DNA of 64,000 nt. Origin: Prorocentrum cordatum (Eukaryota; Sar; Dinophyceae; Prorocentrales; Prorocentraceae). The stretch lies in the NCBI GenBank assembly GCA_963575745.1, contig CAUYUJ010015938.1, forward strand, positions 114,335 through 178,334, read 5' to 3'. The translations under genes and the position numbers were made by a program. The notes under the pieces were generated by a model that did no database searches, was not told where the DNA came from, and saw only the letters and a program-made list of their open reading frames with translations. The stretch's first letter is position 1, and every line of letters starts with the position of its first letter. Of this stretch, positions 51,576 to 62,734 are shown one piece after another.

Positions 51576-52710
51576 ACCGCCTTTCACATGTGACCAATAC
51601 CCCTGCAGGTCAGATTTCAGAAACGCCGGCTGGGGTCCAGAACTCGAAAGATGCATGTAGCCAGGTGAACCCCCAACGGGGGCGTCCGATACCCCAGCGT
51701 GGATCTGACCCGCGGGGGTAGGCTTCGCAAGTGGTCGCAGAACTCCATCCGTCTCCCCTTCTCTCCCTTCTCCTCGCTCCTCACTCCTCGCTCGCAGACT
51801 CGTCGTCCTCCCTTCCCTCCGTCTCCTCCTCGTCCTCCTCATCGTCGACGCTGCGCGTGGGGGTCAATTCGTCCTCGACTTCTACGACCAAGGCCGCCCC
51901 CGCCCTCGCGCGAAGCTCGTCCCAGACGCACACCGGCAACGAGTCCTGCTCGAAAGAGGTAGGAACTGCTGCCGGTGGTTGTCTCCATGCGTTCCCTCAG
52001 AGGGCCCCAATATCGCCAAAACCCAAGACGGTCAAGAAACACCCACAAGACGGAACGCCCCGTGACGTCTCCAAAGCGGCGCACGGCTGGCCCAGGACGG
52101 CCCCAAGTCTCCCAGACGGGCCCGATGCCCCACGAAAGTGCCATACGAGCCCCTCGGACGACCCCATGACCTCCCAAGATGGATACAAGATCCCCGAGCA
52201 GGCCACCAAGAAGAGCCGAATAAACACCTAATTACCCTGCGACGTACCCAACCCGATGGCATCACGTGGCAAGAGGAGTAGGAAACATTAGCAGGAACCG
52301 TGACAGTGCAGGCGCGGCGATTTGTAGTGCGACCTACATGGGATGCGTAATGTTGCACAACTCACAGAACAGCAATCGATAAGACGAGGAGTAGGTCTCA
52401 AGGCTCGTTAAACAATAGCGGGGGCGGGAACGAGGGACAGGAGAAGGACGAACCCAGTAGGAAGGGGCGAGGAGCCATCGCACCAGCAGCAGCATGAATG
52501 CAGAAGGTGACCGGAGGACTAGGGCGGCGATGATGACAGAGGAGGGAGGAAGCAAGAGACTGCTTCGTTTTTGCAGGAGCTCGGTCAACGCATGCCTGCT
52601 GCCTGTCCACAGAATCATACCTGTTTATATCTAGTGCAGGAAGCGATCGAAACCTAGCTCGCGCGCCAGCTTCTTCGCCTCCTTCCTGCATGTTGCAGTG
52701 CGGAAGTGGC

Positions 52711-54040
52711 GACAGTTTCACAGATCGCAGCCCCCCAGGGATGGCGAGGTCGAATCTGAATTCCCGAAGGGCGTCACTCCGCTGGCCCCCCCAGCAGCCT
52801 TCGAACGTGGCGACACTTTTGCAGATCGCAGCCCCCCAGGGATGGCGAGATCTAATCTGAATCCCCGTATGACGTCACTCCGCTGGCCACCCCAGCAGCC
52901 CTCGAAAGTGGCGACAGTCTCACAGATCGCAGCCCCCCAGGGATGGCGAGGTCGAATCTGAATTCCCGAAGGGCGTCACTCCGCTGGGCCCCCCAGCAGC
53001 CTTCGAACGTGGCGACACTTTTGCAGATCGCAGCCCCCCAGGGATGGCGAGGTCTAATCTGAGTCCCCGTAGGGCGTCACTCCGCTGGGCCCCCCAGCAG
53101 CCCTCGAAAGCGGCGACAGTTTCGCAGATCGCAGCCCCCCAGGGATGGCGAGGTCGAATCTGAATCTGCGTGGTGCCTCACCCCGCTGGACCCACCAGCA
53201 GCCCTCGAATGTGGCGACAGTTTCGCAACCAGCAGCCCTCGAATGTGGCGTCAGTGTCGCAGATCGCAGCCCCCCAGGGATGGCGAGGTCTAATCTGAAT
53301 CTGCGTGGTGCCTCACTCCGCTGGACCCACCCTCAGCCCTCGAATGTGGCGACAGTTTCGCAGATCGCAGCCCCCCAAGGATGGCGAGGTCTAATCTGAA
53401 TCTGCGTGGTGCCTCACTCCGCTGGACCCACCAGCAGCCCTCGAATGTGGTCAGTGTCGCAGATCGCAGCCCCCCAGGGATGGCGAGGTCTAATCTGAAT
53501 CTGCGTGGTGCCTCACTCCGCTGGACCCACCAGCAGCCCTCGAAAGTGACGACAGTTTCGCAGATCGCAGCCCCCCAGGGACGGCGAGGTCTAATCTGAA
53601 TCTGCGTGGTGCCTCACTCCGCTGGACCCACCAGCAGCCCTCGAAAGTGACGACAATTTCGCAGATCGCAAACCCCCAGGATGGCGAGGTCTAATCTGAA
53701 TCTGCGTGGTGCCTCACTCCGCTGGACCCACCAGCAGCCCTCGAAAGTCGAGGTCTAATCTGAATCTGCGTGGTGCCTCACTCCGCTGGACCCACCAGCA
53801 GCCCTCGAAAGTGACGACAGTTTCGCAGACGCAGCCCCCCAGGGATGGCGAGGTCTAATCTGAATCTGCGTGGTGCCTCACTCCGCTGGACCCACCAGCA
53901 GCCCTCGAAAGTGGTGACAGTTTCGCAGATCGCAGCCCCCCAGGGATGGCGAGGTCTAATCTGAATCTGCGTGGTGCCTCACTCCGCTGGACCCACCAGC
54001 AGCCCTCGAAAGTGGCGACAGTTTCACAGATCGCAGCCCC
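52711..54040. repeat. 101-bp tandem array
   Basis: Units contain CAGATCGCAGCCCCCCAGGG, ATGGCGAGGTCTAATCTGAA, CTCCGCTGGACCCACCAGCA and GCCCTCGAAAGTGGCGACAG. CAGATCGCAG falls at 52721, 52822, 52923, 53024 and 53125, exactly 101 bp apart. Later units (from about 53225) carry deletions and a second variant, GAATCTGCGTGGTGCCTCAC. About thirteen units in all. Confidence 0.95.
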
Positions 54041-54049
54041 AAAGGGATG

Positions 54050-54312
54050 ACGTAAAAGGCAAGAGAGAAGAGGAGGAGCGAAGAGAGGAGGAGAAGGGAA
54101 GCAAGAGAGGAGGAGCGAAGAGAGGAGAAGGGATGCAAGAGAGAAGAGGAGGAGCGAAGAGAGGCGGAGAAGGGAAGCAAGAGAGGAGAGGAAGAGGAAA
54201 AAGAGGAGGAGGAGGCGGGAAGGAAGGAAGGTGGAGACCGAAGTGCTCTATTCAAAACGAGTACCCAACGCAGGAGGGTTGGGAAAAAGACGCATTACAC
54301 GAAAACTAACCC
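54050..54312. repeat. GGAGGAGCGAAGAGA tract and a TTCAAAACGAG/GGTTGGGAAAAA module
   Basis: A purine minisatellite (54055-54225) is followed by CTATTCAAAACGAGTACCCA and GGGTTGGGAAAAAGACG, which match the module at 4372 and 6515. As at those loci, the module lies directly after a purine tract. Confidence 0.8.
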
Positions 54313-55087
54313 GCACGAGGCTACGCAACAACCATGCAACCGTACGGGCATGCAGCGCTGCAAGCGCTGCTGCAATGCGTCTCCAAGTACGGTGGAGGGC
54401 CGTTCCAGCCCCCCGAAGGAGAGCAGAATCAGACCCCCAAAGCAATCCATCCCCAAAGCTTAATTATTGAACAACTCGGACACGCCTCGCAGCTCAACTG
54501 AACAGGTCTAGAACAACTTTGCCGATGGCACTCCTACTTGCTTAGCTGTTGTCCTTCAGAAGTTGCGTCTACGCCTTGCGCTGTCTTGGAAATTGGCTGG
54601 CCCGAGTTGTGCTGTCTATGTCATGTTTGCAGCGCGCTAGCCACATGATTCCAAATATCGCAAACAAAAATCATCGGGGTCAAGGGTAACCACTGTTAAA
54701 AAACGCGAGATGGCTGGAAACACGTTTCCTCGAAATCACGCGACTCATAACTGTCATAGCTAGCAGCGAAGACTCAAGCGCTGACTGGGGGCACAATACC
54801 GAGGGGGATGAGTAGTACATCTTTCGCTGCCAGAAGCTATTATACCCCCCGCCCTCACCTGAGGGTTTAATTCCTCCCTGTTTCCTTCCTGGGCTGACAA
54901 TAGGTGTGGTCCGACCTGTGTTCGGCACCATTATGTTAGTTGTAATGGTACTTGTCATTGTTGACCTGGTCTTTGTTTAGATGGACAGCACTGAGATGGT
55001 ATCTGCTGTGCTGGTCAAAGCTGTGCCTGCCACCGTTACGCTGGCTGTCGGGGTTGATATGGGAGAGGTTGTGACTGTTGATGTTTT

Positions 55088-55393
55088 TTGCTGGCAAGTA
55101 ACAGCAAGCTGCGGTGGCCAACACATCATGGTAAAGCTTGCAATGCACGGGCGTACTCCGACAAGAACCGTCGTTGCCAATGTTGCGATCGCGTATTAAT
55201 GGCCGGCATGAACGTTGCGTTTGTATTCATGCTTCGGATTCGGCGGGTAGACTGCGATGAACGTTGTCATTGTCAGAACTGTTTCGGCATTGCGCACCGC
55301 ATGGCACACCATGGCGCCATACACCGCAAACGCTATCTGACGCGAAGCGAATATACGAACGTGGCACGGACTTCAATACAATTTCGCTACTAA
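55088..55393 (+). CDS. Cys-rich hypothetical open frame
   Basis: An open frame in the less GC-rich stretch 54470-55530 reads KNRRCQCCDRVLMAGMNVAF, VFMLRIRRVDCDERCHCQNC and FGIAHRMAHHGAIHRKRYLT. Paired CQCC and CHCQNC spaced 27 residues apart recall a zinc-binding module, and composition is protein-like. No family is recognised and no splice sites were confirmed, so it may be chance. Nothing else is identified between 54470 and 56090. Confidence 0.25.
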   Translation: MLASNSKLRWPTHHGKACNARAYSDKNRRCQCCDRVLMAGMNVAFVFMLRIRRVDCDERCHCQNCFGIAHRMAHHGAIHRKRYLTRSEYTNVARTSIQFRY

Positions 55394-55559
55394 ACCTCGC
55401 ATGCTGCCACATTGCGCTGTACTGCACGGGTTGTTCAACGCACATCTGCAACACGATCCGATACCGTGCCCCCTGGCACTTTGCGGCGTGGCAAAATGCA
55501 TCGTGCTAGCAGGCAGGGTTTCTTTGTTCTTCTGTGGGGAACACCCAGCGGCATGCGCT

Positions 55560-56090
55560 GCCCACCCCTCCCGACGCTCCACTGGTGACCAGACGCCTCT
55601 CTGGCGATCCCCAGGGCCTCCAGGATGGCCCAGGCAGGCCATCAGAGCCGCAAACATGCCACAAACAGGCATGCTTGCCAAACTGCCCCAAATGGGACTT
55701 GTTACGGCCCAAGAGGGCTGCGAGAGGATCTTCAAGAGAGCCCGAAGATTTCAAAACCACTGGTTTCCTTCAAATGTTCGAGCGATGCTCGCACTCACGC
55801 CTGTCCAGTTTTCGATCAGCCCCAGCCGGTCCAAGAGGCCTTCAATGTGGTGGGCCCCAGGATGAAAGCCCAACCTGACCCAGAGGATCGCAAAATGCCC
55901 AGGCGACCCCACGAGGTCCCTTGCGCCGTCAGCGTCAGCGCCGTTGGCGGTGACGGCGCCACCGCCGCAGCCGCTGCCGCAACCGCCAGAGGAGGGCGAG
56001 GGCGAGGGGTGAGGGGGGAGGGGCAAGCGGAGAGGGGTGGGGAGGGGGAGGGGGAGGGGGAGGATGATTTTGACATCCACCGTGCCAGGG
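55560..56090. other. Mixed sequence between unique region and LINE remnant
   Basis: Contains a partial GGCCCAAGAGGGC 12-mer block (55600-55760) and a GGGGAGGG tract (56000-56065). The LINE reading frame fades out in this tract. Confidence 0.5.
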
Positions 56091-59000
56091 CGACGTGAGC
56101 GATCAGTTTGGCGTCGCAGCTCTTTCAGGAAAAGGGGGCGCGTGGCATCTGGAGCTCGAACGACAGCATACTGGCCCCGGGGTTAGTCTCCTTTCGGAAG
56201 AAACGCGAAGACCGAGTCGTTGAACTGGCGCGGGGCCAGGCCCGTTTCGAACATCTGCATCGTGAGGTTATCTGAGAAGATCCAGGGGGGGTGGCCCATG
56301 CAGCGTATGGAATCTGATCTGCGCCTGGAGCGGTATGTCTGACCTTACGGAGGGCCCTCTGGAAGTCCTGAAGAGCTGGAACCCGTAGGTCCGCGCAGTC
56401 GAACTTGGCGAGGTGCTGGGACAGGCGCTGCTGGGCCGCCACGGGGTCCACGATCCTGCTCGAGAAGATGAGCCGCCAACGCTTCTGGAGGCCTCCAAGA
56501 ATACGCTCTGGGGAACTGGCTGTCGGTGTCCCCTCTTTCGGTATCCTACGTCCTGATCGACGGCGAAACGGATGCCGGGCCTGTGCCCGGCGCGTGAGCT
56601 GCGTCGCGGCCTTCCGACTGCCGGCCTGGTCCAACTGCATCTCGGCGTTGGACAGCAGCTGGCGCTTCGTGGCGAGGGCGACGCGTCTGTCGCAGTCGGC
56701 GGTGACCGCCGCGTCCATCAGCGCGACATACTCGCCCCTGTTCGTGAGCTCGGGGCCGTCGTCTGTGAGGTACAGATGCGCGCTGCCGATGTCGGCCGTG
56801 GCCATGTGGAGCGACGCTGCGTCTGAACCCTTTCTCCAAATAGCCAGTGAACTTGCGCGGCGAGTGGTGGGCCTGCCGTGCTTTGCCCAGCGACCGTGGT
56901 CTTGAAGGGAGGCGCGCTGCCGGAGGTTGCGAGTGAGTCTCGCCGCTTCTTTGATGATGAGCTCGCGCGGCTTCCAAGCCGCCGCTAGGCGTGGGCGCAG
57001 CCTTGGCAATGTTATCCTTCAGAAAATTGAAGTGGCGCTGGTAGGTGGGTCGTGGAAGCTGATCGGGCCGATGACTTCCTCTTCTGACCATGGGGCTGAG
57101 GCGTTGGCCAGAAGCAAATGAAGAATGGCATGATCGCTGAGGCCTTTGTCGGATAGTGCTGCGCAGTCTTTGTGAATCCTCGGGCGCGCGACCACGCCCA
57201 GCAAGCCGATGCCCGAGAGGGAGATGAAGATGCGGTCGATTACCGTGGCCGCTTGCGCGCTGGCCGAGAAGTGCGCGGGGGGGTCGGGCGCGACCCCTGT
57301 GGGCGAGACAAAGAGTTGGCGCCGCCGCGCCTGATCTCCTTGATATTGTCCGCCAGGTGCCATAGGCCGCCAGCGCGCAGAAGGAAGGGCCCTTGAAGCT
57401 GAAGGAGGGGGCAGCGACGGCATTGAAGCCGCCCACGGCGATAAAGAGTCTTTGTTTGGGCGCTGCTGCTGCCCAGCGCCGCGAGGCGTGCCGTGCCTCG
57501 GCCACTCTGTTCATGTCTTCTGCCGCCTCGTCATAATTGTGTACGTTCGTACTGAGCGCCTCGAAGCCCGCGGCGCGATTGGCAACGTGCGAGGCGGCCA
57601 CTCGCCCGCGGATAACTTGCCAGAGCGACGTTGATGTCGAGGTCGATGTAGGTGTCGGAACCAAAGTGGCCACTCCCCCTCTGCCGCGGTTGAGTGGGCA
57701 GCCGCTGAATTGCACTTGATAGTCATGCGGAAGTTCGCCAATGTGCGATTCGAGATCCAATTGGGGGCCGCGCACTTCTTGCAGGGCTTCCAGGGCCTGC
57801 TTTCAAGGGAGATCTGCCTTATCTCCCCCCCCCCATCTCTTGCAATCATCATGACAAAGAAGGCCTCTGGCATTCCTACAGATGTAGCTGCCTGCGGCCT
57901 CTGAAGTAGTAGGTCCGGTGGTAGTCCGCGTCGGCTTGGCGCGGCGAGTACGTGGAGATGTGCTGGGCGAATAAGAAGAAGATGGGCTGCTGGCACTGGA
58001 AGAAGAAGCGTTTCCCGATGTTGAGCTGACTACCGAGACTGGGGCCACCTGGGTCTTGTCGGTCTAGAAAAGACGATCTTGCTCTGGAAGAAGAAAGGCT
58101 TGAGCTGGGTGGCGCAGGTCATGCTGGGGGGGGAGTGCTGCTGCGGGGCTCTCCAAGCCCGTGAAAACCGACATATTATCTGGACCGGCCCCTCGGGGGC
58201 AACGCGGGTGCCCCGATCCCCGCGCGCCTGTCGTCGCGGCGCGGCCTGTGCAGGATGAGACCCATGATGCCGTGGAGCTTGCCAGAGTTCACGTGGGGCG
58301 CGATCAGGGGGCTGTGGGGCGTCAGCAGCGGCGGGGCAAGGTGGGTCCTGTTCAGGTGCCGGTCGAAGGTGCTGTAGAGGACGCCGTCGCTGCCCTGCAG
58401 ATGCGCCAGGTCCTGGAGGGCGCGCGCGATCAGCGTCAGTTGCAGTCGCCCGCCATGGCGACCAGCGCTTGCGAAGTCCACTGTGCTGTATCCTCGGCTT
58501 TGTAGAGAGCGGCAACTTCTGCAGCGATCGTGGCCTTGTCGATTGGAACCCTGGCCAGCGCATCTTGCTTCCAACGAATGGTGGTTGCCGCGTCCATGCT
58601 AGTGAGCTCCAGTTTGGCGGTGGTGATGGTGTCGCAGAATATGCGCCCTTGATCGCGACGCGCGCGCCAACTGTGCAGGGGTTAGTGAGTCTGACAGAGG
58701 GCGAGTAGCTTTATTCGTTTTAGGTTCCATATTGATGCGCTTGATGCTCTTGTCTGGGTTGACGTAGAGCGGTACGTACTGGCCATTGTTGATGGCGGTG
58801 TCGGTTGGCGTCTGAACTGTGGACTGTCTGTAGCCACCGCGGCCTCGTAACTGAAGCGCCCGCGCAGGGGCCACTGGTGTGGCGACGGCGACAGCGCGAC
58901 CTGCAAGGAGTTGCAATATGAAACGCCGATTCGGTCCTTCTCCATGAATCTGAAACTGCTGCGGAGCCACGTCTGCTGCGTCGAGCCACTCGGTAATGGA

Positions 59001-60188
59001 GTTGCGGGCGGCGGCAGTGGCGACGGGCTGCGCGCTGGAGAGAGCGAAGATGGTGGAATCTGGCTCGCGATCTCAGCCCGATAATTTGGCCATGTCCAGT
59101 ATGGGTGCCTCTGCTTCGCCGGGGCTGAGCTGCTGGTTGTCACGCTGGGTTGCACTCCAGATCCCTTGGTGCAGGGCTTCTTGCTGTGCTGGTGCGGTCT
59201 TGACTCCCATGAGATCTTGCTCTTGGCCATCCAACCTGCGGGTGGTAGCTGCTTCGTGCCGCTGCAGTGCGGCGAGAAATTGAATCTGCGAGGCTGAGAC
59301 GGCGTTGCCGACGGCTGCGCTGATGGCGGCGACCTGCGATGCCATGATATGCTTGAGCTCGCTCTGAATATCTTAGGCGAGATTTGACTGCTGCCAAGGT
59401 GCTCCTGTAGGCGTGGCTGTGCCTTCTTCTGCTGGAGCTGGTGCCGGAGCTGATGTCATGAGTCCAGAGCTGGCTGCGGCGGCAGTTGATGCTGCTGCAA
59501 TAAGAGAGCGCTGCTGAGCTGCTTGAGCGGCTTGATGTGCCAACCATTGCTGTTGGGCCGTATCGGCTTCTGCTGCAATCCGGGCGGCTTCATGAGCTTG
59601 GTGGGCAACTTGCGTTTCGCGCCCACCTCGTTCTCGCTGTGCTTGATGGGCTTGCCACTGCGCTTGTTCTTGAGTAGTAGCTGAGTGAAACCCTTGAGGG
59701 GCTCCAGAGGCTTCGCGTCCGAGAGGTCTGAGAGGTCCTTTAGATCGTCCACCATGTCCTTTGGGCGGCTGGCGTGATCCTCCGGAAGAAGAGGAATGGT
59801 GGCGTATATCCCTATCGCGTCGGCGGTGTCGATCACGGTCACGGTCTCTATCTCTCTCACTGCGCCTTTCAGTGTGTCTGCGTCGATCGCGTCGGTGTCC
59901 ACTGGCTTGGCTTCTACTTTTAGAAACGCTTCGGGAAGATGCCGAGGCAGAATCTGAGTCCATTCGGAAGTACTGAGCTGAGCTAGACCACGTACCGCCT
60001 GTCCGATGCCAAGCGATAGAAGAACCAACCCAAAGATCTGCAACTGAACTCGTTGAGTTAGAACTTCTGCCAAGGTGAACTTCGTTCTGCTGAGATGGAG
60101 CGGCACCGCAGGCCGTGCAGCCGTGGCGGACCTGTGAGTTATGGCAAGGCGCAGAGCTGAACGGCCAGCTGCTTTGGGAAATGTTGTA
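56090..60188 (-). pseudogene. Non-LTR (LINE) retrotransposon polyprotein, decayed and 3'-truncated
   Basis: A retrotransposon polyprotein lies on the minus strand. From the 5' end: an Arg/Ser/Asp- then Gln/Ala-rich region (60188-59376), a helical segment (59345-59076), a segment with GQYVPLYVNPDKSIKRI (about 58780) typical of the region before the endonuclease, a helical segment near 58600-58440, an endonuclease/exonuclease/phosphatase domain (ALQEV near 57775; GGFNAV at 57416-57433, where Asp normally replaces the second Gly; DRIFISL; LSDHAI at 57138) and the start of a reverse transcriptase (APGADQIPYAAW near 56325, FNDSVFAFLPKGD ending 56186, then RAPDATRPL). Nonsense codons at 59373 (TAA), 59073 (TGA), 58599 (TAG), 57019 (TGA) and 56183 (TAA), plus at least four frameshifts, make it inactive. 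The catalytic part of the reverse transcriptase and the 3' end are missing. Confidence 0.85.
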
Positions 60189-60271
60189 CTTGAGCCAAAA
60201 TGGCTTGAGCAAAAAAGGCTTGAGCCAAAAAGGGCTTGAGCTAAAATGGCCTGAGCCAAAATGGCTACGGA
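60189..60271 (-). other. One full DinoSL copy followed by four relic spliced leaders
   Basis: Read on the minus strand, 60271-60250 is the 22-nt dinoflagellate spliced leader (TCCGTAGCCATTTTGGCTCA then GG; one change from the usual AG end). Four contiguous 15-16 nt relics follow: 60249-60235, 60234-60219, 60218-60204 and 60203-60189, each a variant of CCATTTTGGCTCAAG. Relics lack the leader's first CCGTAG, as expected when a retroposed leader is trans-spliced again at its own AG. Together they record about five rounds of trans-splicing and genomic reinsertion of this LINE's transcript. The oldest relic, next to the LINE body, still matches well. Confidence 0.95.
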
Positions 60272-60274
60272 CCA

Positions 60275-60690
60275 GGAGGAGGAGGAGGAGGAGGAGGAGG
60301 AGGAGGAGGAGGAGAAGGGGGAAGAGAGGGAGGAGGAGGAGGGAGGGGAGGAGGAGGGGGAGGAGGAGAGGAGGAGAGGAGGAGAGGAGGAGGAGGAGGA
60401 GGAGGAGGAGGGAGGAGGAAGGGGTGGACGGGGGGGGGGGGGGGGAGGGGGGGAGGATGAGGGAGGATGCGGAGGAGGAGGAAAAGTATGAGGAAGAAGA
60501 AGAAGGAGGAGGAGGAGGAGAAGGAGATGAGGGGGAAGGGGAGAGGAGGAGGAGGAGGAGGGAGGCAGAAGAGGAGGAGGAGGAGGAGGAAGGGGAGGAC
60601 GGGGAGGGGGAGGTTGAGGGGAGGGGGAGGGGGAGGAGGAGGAGGAGGAGAAGGAGGAGGAGGAGGAGGAGGAGCAGGAGGAGGAGGGGG
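60275..60690. repeat. GGA/GGGGA purine tract
   Basis: More than 400 bp of GGAGGA and GGGGAGG repeats directly upstream of the LINE's leader. No target-site duplication can be defined because of it. Confidence 0.95.
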
Positions 60691-60692
60691 AG

Positions 60693-60994
60693 CAGTAATA
60701 ATAATAATGACCATAATAATAATAGTCGCAGTAGTAATAATACGAATACTAATAAAAATTCTGATAAAAATAATAATGATAATACTAATAATAATAATAC
60801 TAATAATACTACTAATAATACTAGTAATTATAAAAATACTAAGTATAATTACAATAATAATGATAATAATAATAATGGTAATACTACTAATAATAATAAT
60901 CATACTACTAATAATAATACTAATAATAATTATTATAATAATAATATGAATAATATTGAAAATATTAGTAATAATAATTATTATAATAATAATG

Positions 60995-61040
<46 letters not shown>

Positions 61041-61108
61041 GTATAATAATAATAACAACAATAATAATAATACTAATCAGAATAATAATAATAATAATAA
61101 TAGGAGGT
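60693..61108. repeat. AAT/ACT trinucleotide tract
   Basis: About 415 bp of AATAATACTAAT repeats, the only AT-rich tract of this size in the window. It is bounded on both sides by GGA tracts. The Asn-rich and Ile-rich frames are by-products. Confidence 0.97.
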
Positions 61109-61109
61109 A

Positions 61110-61360
61110 GGATACGGAGGATGAGGAGGCAGAGGAGGAGGAGGAAACAAGGAGGAGGAGGAGGAGGAGAAGGGGGAAGGGGAAGACGGGGAGGGGGAGG
61201 GGCAGGTGGAGGAGGAGGAGGAGGAAGAGGAGGAGGAGGAGGCGGAGGAGGCGGAGGAGGCGGAGGAAGAGGAGGAGGAGGAGGAGGAGGAGGAGGAGGA
61301 GGATCAGGAGGAGGAGAAGGAGGAGGAGGAGGAGGAGCGAGGAGGATCGCAACACGTTCT
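61110..61360. repeat. GGA purine tract
   Basis: (GGA)n with GCGGAGGAG variants. A short 12-mer-like block, CCCCCACGATGCCCCCAAGA, follows at 61460-61500. 61510-61970 shows no recognised gene. Confidence 0.95.
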
Positions 61361-61974
61361 ACGGAGGAGGCCCGAGAGAGCCCCAGGACGACCCTTCCGG
61401 GCCCCCTAAGACGACCTGCTAGGGCGCCAGCCGGTCCAGGAGCGCACCAGGACAGCCATGGGAGCCCCCACGATGCCCCCAAGACGCCCCCAATGCTCCC
61501 CCACGGGAACCCAAAAGGAAGAGTGAATCAGGGGAATGGAAAAGACGACGACGAACACGAGGAGAGACGCCCTGACACGACGCGGAAGAGCATGCCACAA
61601 GCTACAGCGTTCCCAGGCCTCGGACCACGAGGTGTCACATGTTACGACCTGCAGTGCGGTCCTCGAGCAGTCGCCACCCAGAGTGCTGGACTGGCATGGT
61701 GGCGAAACTTGCCGCAAACAACAGGATATGTCGCACTGCGTCAAACTGCGCCGTAACCACATGGGTGCGATGGCGCCACGCCACCTCGTGTAGTAACATG
61801 TGGTTGCATATCGCCAACGGTCGATCACATCCTATACGCAATACTTGTTGTTCCCTCCCGAGCGGTGTGCTGCTCCATCCCTTTCTCCTCTTCGAGACGT
61901 GGTGCGCTCTTGCCTCCCCATCTCCCCGCGGCCAGCTTCCCCCCCCGCCCCTCTCGGGGACCTGCTGACCGGGG

Positions 61975-62100
61975 TCCATCCAGACCCGGGTCAATCAGGC
62001 GTTGCAGGATCCTACAAGGTCCTGCAGGAGCCTGCACCCAAGCCCGGGTCAATGCGACCCTGGCCCTGCAGGATCCTGCAAGGTCCGGCGCTCTGGCCGA
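61975..62100. repeat. Short direct duplication with GGATCCTGCAAGGTCC
   Basis: CCGGGTCAATCAGGCGTTGC, AGGATCCTACAAGGTCCTGC is repeated as CCGGGTCAATGCGACC, CCTGCAGGATCCTGCAAGGTC about 60 bp later. A plus-strand open frame through 62250-62490 has no recognised domain. Confidence 0.75.
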
Positions 62101-62469
62101 CCCCCGTTTGCATGGACCCCCGTCGCTTGAGCCCCGACCCCCGCAGCCGTCGCCTCGGCGCAGCGGCGCCAAACGGTCCCGGCCTCGTGCACCAGCCTGC
62201 GCCTGGCCGCCTGCCGCCAGCTCGAGGCGGGGACGCGCAAGCCGCCGAGGAACCGAGGCCGATTACGGCCAAGTCAGGCCTGTCCCCCTGCAGGAGGAAT
62301 GTGCAAGGACAGTCAAGCATAGTCTGGAGACGATGTTTCGTGCTCGTGTTTCTCATCGTACGGCAAGTCTTTCAGTTGGCGAGGTTCTAGGTGTCTTCCA
62401 AAATCCGCCTGTAGCAGGACGTGCTCGACCTAAGACTACGGGCGGTTCCCCCCGACACCTCCAGCTCGT

Positions 62470-62650
62470 CGAGGAACAACAAACTGCATAAGCATAAACT
62501 ATCGGAGGGCCGCCACTGGTTCCCCCTGGTGACGCCTCTGGCAGCGGAGCGCGCCAGGGGCGGCGCCGGAGGCGCCGCCAAGAGGGCCCAGCGCCGATCC
62601 AAGAAATCCGCGCGGACATCCAAAAGTTTAGGTTTATGCCGTCTCTTGTC
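62470..62650. mobile_element. MITE-like element A, last copy
   Basis: CTGCATAAGCATAAACTATC at the left pairs with AAAAGTTTAGGTTTATGCCG at the right. The core GGCGGCGCCGGAGGCGCCGC and right arm CCAGCGCCGATCCAAGAAAT, CCGCGCGGACATCC are preserved. The left GGTCCGCGCGG block is degraded to GGGCCGCCAC. Confidence 0.75.
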
Positions 62651-62734
62651 CTCGAGCTCATACAGGTTTTCCCCTTGCACACGCGCGCACGCGCGGCCAC
62701 TTCTGGCCGGAGTCTCACCCCGGGCGCGAGCCGC

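Noticed and set aside
60265-61482. A frame of over 400 residues with poly-Pro and poly-Ile
   Set aside because: Translation of GGA and AAT microsatellites.
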